Assembly (NCBI GenBank): GCA_947631005.1
Contig: CANRJR010000018.1
Coordinates: forward strand, 1-39,806
Direction of reading: 5' to 3'
Source: an uncultured Clostridia bacterium
GTDB taxonomy: Bacteria; Bacillota; Clostridia; Christensenellales; Borkfalkiaceae
DNA length: 39,806 nt
Of the stretch, positions 22,916 to 30,537 are shown piece after piece; the first letter of the stretch is position 1, and every line of letters begins with the position of its first letter. The translations under genes and the position numbers were made by a program. Under the pieces are notes generated by a model, which was not told where the DNA came from, made no database searches, and saw only the letters and a program-made list of their open reading frames with translations.

Positions 22916-24667
22916 TTACTTTTTCCGTTTGATTTGGATGTTCGCCTCGTCGAGCTGTTTGTCCTCAACGGGCGAGGGGGCGTTCATCATGAGGTCGCGC
23001 GCCTTGGCGTTCATCGGGAAGGCGATCACCTCGCGGATGTTCACCGTGTCGCAGATGAGCATGACCATGCGGTCGACGCCGGGGGCGACGCCTGCGTGCG
23101 GGGGCGCGCCGTACTCGAACGCGTGATAGAGCGCGGGGAATTTGCTCTCCACCTCCTCCTTGCCGATCCCGACGAGGGAAAACGCTTTGAGCATGATTTC
23201 GGGGTCGTGGTTGCGCACCGCGCCCGAGGAGAGTTCCACGCCGTTGCATACGATATCGTACTGATAGGCGAGCACTTTGAGGGGATCTTGCGTTTGAAGC
23301 GCGTCGAGCCCGCCCTGCGGCATGGAGAACGGATTGTGGCAAAATTCGAGCTTGCCGCTCTCCTCGCCGATCTCGTACATGGGGAAGTCGACGATCCAGC
23401 AGAAGCGGTACACGTTCTTTTCGAGCAGATCGAGCCCCGTGCCGAGCATGGTGCGGAGCACCCCCGCCCGTTTTTGCGCGTCCTGCAATTTATCCTCGGC
23501 GACAAGGGCGACGAAGCAATCTTTGTCCGCGCCGAGCGCGTTCTTCCACGCGTCTGCCGCGGGGGCGACGAACTTGGCGATCCCGCCCGCGGGCGCGCCG
23601 TTTTCGTCGAGCTTGAACCAATACATCTTGCCGCCTTCCGTCTTGACGGAAAACTCCTCGCAGGTCTTGTCGATCCACTTTCTCGGCACGCTCACGCCTT
23701 TTACCGCGATCGCCTTGACGTGTTTCAGCATGACGGGATCGAACCCGCAGTTCACGGTGAGTCCTGTCACGTCGCGGATGAGAAGCGGATTGCGAAGATC
23801 GGGCTTGTCCGTGCCGTAATCTTCGAGCGCGGTGAGATAGGGAATGCGGCGGAAAGGCGGCTTGTCCGCCTCCCAACCGCTGTATTTTGCAAAGACGGGC
23901 GGGAGGACCGCTTCGAGCGTTTCGAACACGTCCTCCTGCGTCGCGAACGCCATTTCGATATCGAGCTGATAAAATTCCCCCGGCGAACGGTCGGCGCGGG
24001 CGTCCTCGTCGCGGAAACAGGGCGCGATCTGGAAATACTTGTCGAAGCCCGAGCACATGAGCAGTTGCTTGTACTGCTGCGGGGCTTGGGGAAGCGCGTA
24101 AAATTCCCCGGGATAGAGGCGGCTCGGCACGATGTAGTCGCGCGCGCCCTCGGGCGACGAACTCGTGAGAATGGGCGTGGAGATCTCCAAAAAACCGCGC
24201 TCGGTCATGAGACGGCGCAGATCCTGTATGATATGGGAGCGAAGCACGATCTTGTCGCGGACGGCGGCGTTGCGAAGATCGAGGAAGCGGTATTTCAGCC
24301 GCGCGTCCTCCCCCGCCTCGGTGGAATGGGAGATCTCAAAGGGCAGGGCGTTCGTCATGCGCCGCCCGAGCACCTCCACGCGCACGGGCGTAATTTCGAT
24401 CTTGCCCGTGGGAAGTTTGTCGTTGGGCGCGGAGCGGAGTACGACCGTCCCCTCCACGGAGACCGTCGATTCGGTGGGAATGTCGCGGAAGGCGCGGATC
24501 ATGTCCTCGTCCGCGCATACGACCTGCGTCACGCCGTAAAAATCGCGGAGGACGGCGAAGAGCAAGCCGCCCTTGTCGCGCTTGCCGTCCAGCCAGCCCG
24601 CAAGCGTAACGGTTTTGCCGACGTCGCTCTCGCGAAGTTCGCCGCAGTTGTGCGTTCTGTATGCCAT
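22916..24667 (-). CDS. aspS: Aspartyl-tRNA synthetase
   Basis: 583 residues, normal for the bacterial type. N-terminal OB anticodon domain (TVTLAGWLDGKRDKGGLLF), class II motif 2 (CFRDEDARADRSPGEFYQLD), a GAD insertion domain, and motif 3 (GVAPGVDRMVMLI) are all present. It charges tRNA-Asp with aspartate. The start at 24667 (MAYRTHNCGELRESDVG) is chosen over the longer frame because AAGGTG precedes it and a consensus promoter lies inside the longer reading. It has its own promoter and terminator. Whether it is discriminating or also charges tRNA-Asn cannot be told. Confidence 0.96.
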   Translation of the reverse strand: MAYRTHNCGELRESDVGKTVTLAGWLDGKRDKGGLLFAVLRDFYGVTQVVCADEDMIRAFRDIPTESTVSVEGTVVLRSAPNDKLPTGKIEITPVRVEVLGRRMTNALPFEISHSTEAGEDARLKYRFLDLRNAAVRDKIVLRSHIIQDLRRLMTERGFLEISTPILTSSSPEGARDYIVPSRLYPGEFYALPQAPQQYKQLLMCSGFDKYFQIAPCFRDEDARADRSPGEFYQLDIEMAFATQEDVFETLEAVLPPVFAKYSGWEADKPPFRRIPYLTALEDYGTDKPDLRNPLLIRDVTGLTVNCGFDPVMLKHVKAIAVKGVSVPRKWIDKTCEEFSVKTEGGKMYWFKLDENGAPAGGIAKFVAPAADAWKNALGADKDCFVALVAEDKLQDAQKRAGVLRTMLGTGLDLLEKNVYRFCWIVDFPMYEIGEESGKLEFCHNPFSMPQGGLDALQTQDPLKVLAYQYDIVCNGVELSSGAVRNHDPEIMLKAFSLVGIGKEEVESKFPALYHAFEYGAPPHAGVAPGVDRMVMLICDTVNIREVIAFPMNAKARDLMMNAPSPVEDKQLDEANIQIKRKK

Positions 24668-24692
24668 TGGTACACCTTTTGTTTTTTTTCTT

Positions 24693-24721
24693 ATTGTAAG
24701 CCGAACGGGAAATCTTGTCAA
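24693..24721 (-). promoter_or_regulatory. Promoter of aspS
   Basis: On the minus strand -35 TTGACA (24721-24716), 17-nt spacer, -10 TACAAT (24698-24693). No T-box leader is present in the short gap to the start codon. Confidence 0.85.
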
Positions 24722-24841
24722 GCGGATTGTTTTGAATGTCCGACTTTTTCGAAAAAATTCATCCTATCGTCGCGACTGCAATCCCACCGTCTTCGACACA
24801 CTCGCTTTCGTTAAGCCTTTGCCGAAGCGCAAAAGAAAAAT

Positions 24842-24887
24842 TGTTACTTATAGTATGTTGATAAATCAGTAACAAATTATTACAATA
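24842..24887 (+). promoter_or_regulatory. Controller-gene promoter and operator
   Basis: -35 TTGATA (24859-24864), 17-nt spacer, -10 TACAAT (24882-24887). An inverted repeat TTGTTACT (24842-24849) / AGTAACAA (24869-24876) spans the -35 and spacer. This is the place for a C-protein operator that first activates and then represses C and R, as known for controlled type II systems. Predicted leader length is only about 9 nt. Confidence 0.65.
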
Positions 24888-24902
24888 ATATAGAGGGAAA
24901 TT

Positions 24903-25106
24903 ATGATTACTCAACAAGTTGGAATGCGAATAAAAGAACTTCGGCATAAGATGGGAATCAGTCAAGAAGAATTAGCGGCGCGCGCCGATGTTCATCGTAC
25001 CTACATCGCCAGTCTGGAAGTGGGGAAAAGAAATATTTCCATAATTGTTTTGGAAAAAATAGTGAACGCTTTAGAAGTATCACTATCAAACTTTTTTGAT
25101 TTTTGA
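24903..25106 (+). CDS. Controller (C) protein of the restriction-modification system
   Basis: 67 residues consisting of one HTH_3/XRE domain: RIKELRHKMGISQEELAARA, HRTYIASLEVGKRNIS and VLEKIVNALEVSLSNFF. The length, helix pattern and position before a nuclease and a methyltransferase fit C proteins, which bind as dimers to C boxes and delay restriction until the host is methylated. GAGGG precedes the ATG. The gene is AT-rich, unlike the native genes either side of the cassette. Its stop is 10 nt before the R gene start. Confidence 0.85.
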   Translation: MITQQVGMRIKELRHKMGISQEELAARADVHRTYIASLEVGKRNISIIVLEKIVNALEVSLSNFFDF

Positions 25107-25113
25107 GGTCATT

Positions 25114-25752
25114 ATGAAGAAATTGGATTACATAAGAGCAGAAAGAAAGTTTCTCGAGGACAAATTGAACCTATTGATATCAAAGATAGGTAATATACCG
25201 ATCGCAAATAAAAGCATTATGCCGTTAGGGTGGAGAAAAGCGGCAAAAGGGCGCACAGTATGGAGAATCATAGAAGAGATTATTAATCAAAATCTTGAGG
25301 TTCACGCAAAAACATTGGGTTTTAGAGAAGTTCGGTCTGCCGAATCTGAAGTTGATGTATTTGATATGGAATTTATAAGGGAAGGCGGCGAAAAAGCATA
25401 CGTCAACATTAAATCTGCGGTGGAGGGCGGAAGGCGCAACAAAGATGATATTTCCAAAGCAAAAGGATTAAGGGAGTTCTTTTCGCGCACCGATGCGGAG
25501 CTGTATGTAGCCACTTTCATTTTACGTTTTAATGAAGATATGACGATCAGCATTGTGCAATGCGTTGTATGCCCGATTTCTTGGATCCCCGATTTATATA
25601 TAAACCCCAGCAATAACGGCAATCTTCAATCCGCAGATTATAAGTGCTTTGATAAATTTATCGAAAGGGAGAAAGACGATTTCATTCGCTTGTTTGAAAG
25701 TGAATATCAGCGAGCATTGGGGAAGAGGAAAAATAAATTCATCACATCTTGA
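25114..25752 (+). CDS. Putative type II restriction endonuclease (PD-(D/E)XK-like)
   Basis: 212 residues from the ATG at 25114, with GAGG just upstream (inside the C gene end). I do not recognise the specificity family. A nuclease-like core is visible: helix WRIIEEIINQNLE (about 50-62), then SEVDVFDMEF with Asp81/Asp84, and AYVNIKSA with Lys100. The usual acidic residue two before the lysine is Asn98 here. Position between C and M supports the R assignment. The C-terminus is basic (ALGKRKNKFITS). Without the context it would be called hypothetical. Confidence 0.7.
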   Translation: MKKLDYIRAERKFLEDKLNLLISKIGNIPIANKSIMPLGWRKAAKGRTVWRIIEEIINQNLEVHAKTLGFREVRSAESEVDVFDMEFIREGGEKAYVNIKSAVEGGRRNKDDISKAKGLREFFSRTDAELYVATFILRFNEDMTISIVQCVVCPISWIPDLYINPSNNGNLQSADYKCFDKFIEREKDDFIRLFESEYQRALGKRKNKFITS

Positions 25753-25777
25753 CTTTTTGAATTCAATATGCGATAAT
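25749..25777 (+). promoter_or_regulatory. Own promoter of the methyltransferase gene (leaderless layout)
   Basis: -35 TTGACT (25749-25754) overlaps the R stop codon; the 17-nt spacer ends TGC; the -10 is GATAAT (25772-25777). The ATG at 25784 is 7 nt past the -10. A separate promoter lets M be made before C and R on entry to a new host. Confidence 0.7.
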
Positions 25778-25783
25778 ATCAAT

Positions 25784-27286
25784 ATGGATAATAATACTGA
25801 CGCTTATGTTGAAATGCTTCCGTGTGGTCATAGGGAGGCTTTGGGACAATATTTTACCCCGACATATATAGCTGAATTTATGGCGGATTGGGTAGTCGGG
25901 AAAAGACCCAAAACGATATTAGATCCCGCTGTCGGCAATAATATTTTTTTTAGAACAATAGGCAAAATTTATAACGAGTGCAATATGATCGGTTATGAAT
26001 CCGATGAGCATATCTTTCGTTTTTTTTCACTCGGACAGTTCAATATATTCTTGGCGGATTTTTTAACCAGCAGTTGGGATAATCAATATGATGCTATTAT
26101 AGCTAACCCACCTTTTTCTAAATTTCAAAAGATAAAAGACAGAGCTGAATTGATCGACTTATGTTTTAAGCACACAAATATTCGGCTTGCAGGGTTAAGC
26201 AATTACTGCTTATATTTTTTTCTCAAATGCCTCTATCAGCTCAAAGATGGCGGACGACTTGCTTTTATCATGCCCTATGATTTTCTTGATGGTCCGCAAG
26301 GAAATACAATCAAACATTTTTTGCTATACCATAATTTTGAAATATCGATACATTTCTTAAAATATGAGAATATATTTTCAGATGATATTATTACCACTGC
26401 GGCTATTTTTTTGATAGAAAAATCCACATCGCACAGAATTACTTTTTTGGAATACTATTCTGAAAGAGATTTTCGGATCAATCATCCAACAAATAGCCGA
26501 ACATTATCTTGTATTGAAGTTGAATCATTAGATAAGTGGTCGAACTTTTCTTTCTTTACTAAAATTCCACAAAATGTTGTCCCTTATCATACGTATTTAA
26601 CCGCCAAGCGTGGCATTGCGACCGGCTGCAATGAATTTTTTCTTTTGTGTGATGAAGCTATTAAAAATTACCACATCCCTTATGAATGTATCAAATATTG
26701 TATATCTTCGTCTAGTTTTTATAAAACCCCGTTTCTTACCAATGAAACTATTATTGCACAAGAAAAAAAGAATAAGCTGTTGATATTAAATGCTCAAAAT
26801 TCAAATTTAGCCAAAGATTATATTGCGTGGGGCGTTAGTCAAGGATATAATCAACGCTATTTAACAGCAAATCGTAAAATTTGGTATGAGCTTGGAGTAC
26901 AAACACCTCCGCAAATATTGATGGCGTGTACAACGCGGAACAAAATTAACTTCATCTTCAATGAATCCGACTGCCTATATATGACCAGCTACCATGGATT
27001 ATACGTAAAGAAACCATGGTTACAATATATCAAAGTATTGTTTTGCTTTATGCAAACATGTTTTGCGCAAAATTTATTGCGGTTGCAATCTCGGGACATC
27101 GGTCACGGACTTATTAAAATGCAACCCAATGACTTGAATTCTGCTTTAGTGATCAATGTGGAAGTTCTTGAGCGCAATGACATAAAAATAATCGAAGAAA
27201 TCTTCGATGAGGCGCACAATAACAAATTCTTTTCAGAGCAGGAAATATTAAAACTTGAAATGATTTTTAAGATGTACTTATATTAG
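25784..27286 (+). CDS. Type II N6-adenine DNA methyltransferase (gamma-class)
   Basis: 500 residues from the ATG at 25784. Motif order X (GQYFTPTYIAEFMADW), I (ILDPAVGNNIFF), IV (NPPF at 108-111 in AIIANPPFSKF), then a long C-terminal target-recognition region is that of gamma-type N6-adenine methylases, such as those paired with many type II enzymes. It protects host sites from the adjacent nuclease. The in-frame extension to 25649 overlaps R and has no ribosome site, so it is rejected. No ribosome site precedes 25784 either; the promoter predicts leaderless translation. Recognition sequence unknown. Confidence 0.85.
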   Translation: MDNNTDAYVEMLPCGHREALGQYFTPTYIAEFMADWVVGKRPKTILDPAVGNNIFFRTIGKIYNECNMIGYESDEHIFRFFSLGQFNIFLADFLTSSWDNQYDAIIANPPFSKFQKIKDRAELIDLCFKHTNIRLAGLSNYCLYFFLKCLYQLKDGGRLAFIMPYDFLDGPQGNTIKHFLLYHNFEISIHFLKYENIFSDDIITTAAIFLIEKSTSHRITFLEYYSERDFRINHPTNSRTLSCIEVESLDKWSNFSFFTKIPQNVVPYHTYLTAKRGIATGCNEFFLLCDEAIKNYHIPYECIKYCISSSSFYKTPFLTNETIIAQEKKNKLLILNAQNSNLAKDYIAWGVSQGYNQRYLTANRKIWYELGVQTPPQILMACTTRNKINFIFNESDCLYMTSYHGLYVKKPWLQYIKVLFCFMQTCFAQNLLRLQSRDIGHGLIKMQPNDLNSALVINVEVLERNDIKIIEEIFDEAHNNKFFSEQEILKLEMIFKMYLY

Positions 27287-27375
27287 TGGGCGTGAATTCT
27301 TGGTTTGCGAAGTAAAATCCCTTGCTCCCCATGAAATAAGGATACGGTTAGACATCGACCATTCGATTCACCGTT

Positions 27376-27406
27376 AAAAAGCTCACTCATTGACGTGAGC
27401 TTTTTT
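27376..27406 (+). terminator. Terminator after the methyltransferase gene
   Basis: AAAAAGCTCAC (27376-27386) pairs with GTGAGCTTTTT (27395-27405) around an 8-nt loop and ends in T6. Confidence 0.85.
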
Positions 27407-27543
27407 CATATGTCTAAATTTAGCGCAGAATGCAATATCAGCGCACAATCATTAAAATGCGGAGGCTCGGCTTTACATGATATTTTGAAGCAAACAGACG
27501 TTCTGATTTTTCATTCGGAATACTCCTCCCGCGGCTTCTATTA

Positions 27544-27675
27544 TGTCATTTCGAGCGGAGGCGTAGCCGTAGTCGAGAAATCTCCCTTTCGTCGCGAAAA
27601 ACCTTGCTACGCAATCTTTTTCGCGAGGGAATATGGAATGGCATATCAAAAGTGAGCGGGCGGGACGAAATGACA
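27544..27675. repeat. Palindromic intergenic repeat (MITE/REP-like)
   Basis: TGTCATTTCG (27544-27553) and CGAAATGACA (27666-27675) are perfect inverted ends of a 132-bp segment. Inside, short inverted pieces recur (TCGCGAAAAA with TTTTTCGCGA). A decayed partial copy (GGAGATGTTTCGACAC) follows near 27710. No transposase is present. Short ORFs reading through it are not credible genes. Confidence 0.6.
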
Positions 27676-27723
27676 ACGTAGTATAGGCAAAGGGCAAATA
27701 AAACAAGGGAGATGTTTCGACAC

Positions 27724-27778
27724 GAGAGCCCGCGTCTCCTCGACGCGGGTTCTCGGCTACTTCGCGGGCGTTGCCCGC
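27724..27778. other. Hairpin pair
   Basis: GAGAGCCCGCGTC (27724-27736) pairs with GACGCGGGTTCTC (27742-27754) with one G-T wobble. It is followed by GCGGGC-gtt-GCCCGC (27764-27778). No T run follows in either direction, so simple termination is unlikely. Otherwise 27287-27853 shows no gene. Confidence 0.5.
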
Positions 27779-27853
27779 TCGTGCCGCCCTTGGAACGTAT
27801 CAGAAACTGCGGGCGGGGCAACATGACATTTTTATAACGCCTTTTAGGCTTCC

Positions 27854-28026
27854 CAATAATGGCGTTAGGCAGAATTCACTTCTGCCGTGCGCGCCCCAAT
27901 TTGCGCGACACTTCGCGCTTATTGTCTTACAGAGCGAACGAGACGACCAACCTAATTTAAGAGAAAGTCGGTTTCCCTCACGAAAAATGCTTTTGCCGAC
28001 ACGCAAAAGCATTTTTGTGAACTCTT
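27854..28026 (+). ncRNA. Tandem structured element, unit A
   Basis: Outer stem CAATAA (27854-27859) with TTATTG (27919-27924) encloses hairpin S1 (GGCAGAA 27868-27874 / TTCTGCC 27880-27886) and hairpin S2 (GCGCG 27903-27907 / CGCGC 27914-27918). A distal hairpin S4 follows (AAAAATGCTTTTG 27983-27995 / CAAAAGCATTTTT 28004-28016), closed by CAC/GTG. Compared with unit B, loops and linkers are conserved while stem bases change in compensating pairs. Strand is arbitrary; it could act as RNA or as folded DNA. Confidence 0.6.
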
Positions 28027-28028
28027 CC

Positions 28029-28231
28029 AAATAATGGCGTTAGGTGGAATTCATTTCCACCGTGCGCGACACAATTTGCCGCACACTTGCGGCTTATTGT
28101 TTTACACACCATCTTTGAGGACGGGCTCTAATTTAAGTGATAGTGAGTTTCTATCACGACTTTTCTTTTCGTGACACGCACGGCGCGCTTTGCGCAACGG
28201 GCAAGGAGCGAAAAGAAAAGTGTGAACTTCT
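28029..28231 (+). ncRNA. Tandem structured element, unit B
   Basis: Same architecture as unit A: outer stem AATAA (28030-28034) / TTATT (28094-28098). S1 is GGTGGAA (28043-28049) / TTCCACC (28055-28061); S2 is GCCGC (28078-28082) / GCGGC (28089-28093). S3 is GTGATAG (28137-28143) / CTATCAC (28151-28157), which is degenerate in unit A. S4 is CTTTTCTTTTCG (28160-28171) / CGAAAAGAAAAG (28209-28220). It ends 8 bp before the helicase stop codon. Confidence 0.6.
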
Positions 28232-28238
28232 TTGTGAA

Positions 28239-29501
28239 CTATCTTATTATTGTCAATTTTTTCTTCGCGCGGGTGATCGCCGTATAGAGCCACGACGCGC
28301 CGTTGTCGAAGAGGCGGCTCTCGTCGAGCACGACAACGTTGTCGTATTCGCTCCCCTGCGCCTTATGGCAGGTGAGCGCGTAGGCGAACTCGAAGCGGCA
28401 GACGGTGTCCTCCCGCTTGACGCGCGCCGAGCGGAGGGCTTCGAAGTTATCCTCGTGCACCAGCCTGCCGTTTTGCAGGCGGCACGCCTTTGCGCCGTAG
28501 CGGTGGCAGTACTCCCCCGTGCGGAACACGCCCGTATCAAAGGGGAGATCGTAGGTAATATTTTCGAGAAAATCGGGACGGAAGTCGAGCATGGCGAGCC
28601 CGTCCTCCCCCTCGCGCACGTTGTAGCATTCGCCGACGATGCCGTTCACGAGGTGGAAGTTCCCCTTTTCGTCGAGCGGTTTGGACCAATCGTTGAGGGT
28701 GCAGACGAGCTTTTCGCCGTCGATGGGCAACAGCGCGGTGGACGCGATGCCGAGCATGGCGCGAATCTCGCGGTTGGTCCGCATGCGCGTGCGGTTCGAG
28801 CCCGCGACGATGAGGTCGGCGTTGAGAAAGAGTTCCCGCCGCTCGTCGAAGTCGAGCGAACGTGCAGACAAAATGCGCGTGCCCTCGCCGTACTCCCCGT
28901 ATTCGAGAAATTTGCCCGCGCGCGCCCGTTCGCCGAGCCGCACGATGGGGTTGTCGCGCTCCTGCCGTACGATCTCTTTGAGGGTGTAAACGGGCATGGT
29001 GAGCAGGGTATTGCTCCCCCCGACGGGCGGAAGCTGGGCGGGGTCGCCGCAAAAGAGGCATTTCACGCCGAACGACAAAAGGTCGCGCAAGATCTCGTCG
29101 GACACCATGCTCGTTTCGTCCACGACGATGAGACGGATATCCCCCGCGAGTTTCTCCTTTTTGACGAACCGCAGAAAGCGTTCGGAGACGACCTCGCCGT
29201 CCTCGTTGACCTCGATGTCCTCCTCCCGCGTGTAGATGAGGCTGTGAAGCGTCCCCGCGGGCGTGCCCGCGCGGATGAGGACAGACGCCGCTTTCCCCGT
29301 CGGCGCGACGAATACCGCGCTCTCCCCCGGGACGAGCCCCATCCCCCGCACCACGCGGTCGATGAGAAAGGTCTTGCCCGTGCCCGCATAGCCGCACAGG
29401 ACGAAGATCTGCGTATTCAAATGGAAGAACCATTCCTCGATGAGTTCCGCCGCCGCGGCTTGGTCGGCGGTGAACACTGGTTCTTTTGCGATCGCCTGCA
29501 T
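28239..29501 (-). CDS. SF1B DNA helicase, RecD/Dda-like
   Basis: 420 residues, shorter than RecD2 and close to phage T4 Dda in length. Walker A is CGYAGTGKTFL (Lys43), motif II VVDETSMVSDEIL, motif III GDPAQLPPVGG, a SH3-like insert in the middle, then ALTCHKAQGSEYDNVVV and YTAITRAKKKL (motifs V and VI). These 5'-3' helicases remodel forks or displace proteins; the precise role here is unknown. The start at 29501 directly follows a consensus promoter, and the G-run between -10 and ATG is not usable as a ribosome site if transcription starts at the ATG. Confidence 0.88.
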   Translation of the reverse strand: MQAIAKEPVFTADQAAAAELIEEWFFHLNTQIFVLCGYAGTGKTFLIDRVVRGMGLVPGESAVFVAPTGKAASVLIRAGTPAGTLHSLIYTREEDIEVNEDGEVVSERFLRFVKKEKLAGDIRLIVVDETSMVSDEILRDLLSFGVKCLFCGDPAQLPPVGGSNTLLTMPVYTLKEIVRQERDNPIVRLGERARAGKFLEYGEYGEGTRILSARSLDFDERRELFLNADLIVAGSNRTRMRTNREIRAMLGIASTALLPIDGEKLVCTLNDWSKPLDEKGNFHLVNGIVGECYNVREGEDGLAMLDFRPDFLENITYDLPFDTGVFRTGEYCHRYGAKACRLQNGRLVHEDNFEALRSARVKREDTVCRFEFAYALTCHKAQGSEYDNVVVLDESRLFDNGASWLYTAITRAKKKLTIIR

Positions 29502-29507
29502 GCCCCC

Positions 29508-29536
29508 ATTATAGCACGGCGGCGCAACTTTTGCAA
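29508..29536 (-). promoter_or_regulatory. Promoter of the helicase gene (leaderless layout)
   Basis: On the minus strand -35 TTGCAA (29536-29531), 17-nt spacer ending TGC, -10 TATAAT (29513-29508), then GGGGGC and the ATG at 29501, exactly 7 nt after the -10. Confidence 0.8.
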
Positions 29537-29564
29537 ACGTTTGTTCCTGTTTTTTGAAAATTTT

Positions 29565-29960
29565 TCAGGGCAGACGAAATTCGGCGTAGCAAAGTTTCCC
29601 GAGGAAGTTGCCGTTTACCGCGATCGTGCCCCGCCGCATGGGAAAGGTGCGCGACTTGCCGTGCGAGGAGAGGGTGATCTCGCCGCGCTCGGGATCGGCG
29701 GTGTACGTCCCCTCGAAGCTCCCCGAAGCACCCGCCGCCATGCGGTAGGTCACGGTGAAGTCGCCTCCGTAATCGAGCGCGAGCCGCAGATATTCGAAGT
29801 CGCCGATGCGCTCCGTTCCCCCGTAGGTGAGCGATTCGCAGTCGTACACGCCGAGATAGGGACGGGACAGTTCGCGCAGCGTCGACATCTCCGAGACGTT
29901 GCACGCCGAAAAAGAACACACAGAGAGCAAAATACCGAGCGTCATCATGAGTTTCCACAT
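29565..29960 (-). CDS. Small lipoprotein of unknown function
   Basis: 131 residues. A short signal peptide (MWKLMMTLGILLSV) ends in a lipobox-like SFSAC with Cys20, so the mature protein is probably lipidated and held on the outer face of the membrane. The rest is a predicted beta structure with repeated strand patterns (LRLALDYGGDFTVTYRM; GSFEGTYTADPERGEITL; IAVNGNFLGKLCYAEF), like small calycin- or Lipocalin_5-type lipoproteins, but I cannot assign a family. No clear ribosome site precedes the ATG at 29960; an internal ATG five codons in is possible. Confidence 0.7.
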   Translation of the reverse strand: MWKLMMTLGILLSVCSFSACNVSEMSTLRELSRPYLGVYDCESLTYGGTERIGDFEYLRLALDYGGDFTVTYRMAAGASGSFEGTYTADPERGEITLSSHGKSRTFPMRRGTIAVNGNFLGKLCYAEFRLP

Positions 29961-30035
29961 ACCACAAGTATCCGCAACATCGCGGCGGTTATTCGCTTCG
30001 ACGGGTATGCGACGGGTTTACAGAAGAATAGACGA

Positions 30036-30060
30036 GCCCCGCGCCTTGTCGGCGCGGGGT
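30036..30060. terminator. Hairpin downstream of the C_GCAxxG_C_C gene
   Basis: CCCCGCGCC (30037-30045) pairs with GGCGCGGGG (30051-30059), extendable by wobble pairs. It lies about 50 nt past the stop at 30109; the T run is weak. Confidence 0.5.
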
Positions 30061-30108
30061 TCGGTTCAAACCCGAAAAGCGGGAACGCTCCCGCGTTGAT
30101 TGTCCCTC

Positions 30109-30537
30109 TCAAAGCCCGAGAAGCGTTTCGAGGATGGCGGCGGCGGAGAATACGAGCTCGGGACAGGGTCTCTTTTTGTAATAGGTCGGCGTGCGCGCCT
30201 CGGGGACGGCGGTGGGGGCGGGGTGTACGCCCGCGCCCGCGAGCAACGCGCCGCAGTTCAGGCTCCCGTTCTCCTCCCGAAACCGCTCGCCGAAGGCGTG
30301 CACGAGGGCGTAGATTTCGGCTTTGGACTTTTCGCGGCAAAGCAGTCCGATGGCGAGCGCGCCGCCCGAGACCGCGCCGCAGGTCTCCCGCAGCCTGCCC
30401 ATCCCCCCGCCGAACGGCAGGGCGATCGCCGCGAGATCCTCTTTTTCCATGCCCGTACGGTCGGCAAAGGCGAGCAGCACGGACTGCGCGCAGTTATACC
30501 CCTCCAAAAAATAGGCTTTTGCGTCGTCCGCTCTCAT
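30109..30537 (-). CDS. C_GCAxxG_C_C family protein
   Basis: 142 residues. The family's cysteine pattern is visible: GYNCAQSVLLAF (Cys16), the signature ETCGAVSGGALAIG (Cys53), a cysteine in LLCREKS, SLNCGALL, and near the end KKRPCPELV. Such proteins are thought to bind a metal or redox centre through the conserved cysteines and are often near redox or transport genes; their function is unproven. The start ATG overlaps the stop of the upstream MBL-fold gene (ATGA), so the two are co-translated. Confidence 0.88.
   Translation of the reverse strand: MRADDAKAYFLEGYNCAQSVLLAFADRTGMEKEDLAAIALPFGGGMGRLRETCGAVSGGALAIGLLCREKSKAEIYALVHAFGERFREENGSLNCGALLAGAGVHPAPTAVPEARTPTYYKKRPCPELVFSAAAILETLLGL

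Noticed and set aside
27395..27655. 86-codon ORF after the methyltransferase
   Set aside because: It starts inside the terminator and reads through the palindromic repeat; there is no ribosome site or domain.
27854..28040. GGCGTTAGG sites resembling integron attC core sites (GTTRRRY), suggesting an integrase-less cassette array
   Set aside because: The matching RYYYAAC partner is absent in the right place, the units hold no ORF, and the hairpins do not follow attC spacing. They are better described as an unclassified structured repeat.
28137..28231. Retron-like msr/msd element suggested by the long S4 hairpin
   Set aside because: No reverse transcriptase gene is nearby and no msr/msd a1-a2 pairing was found.
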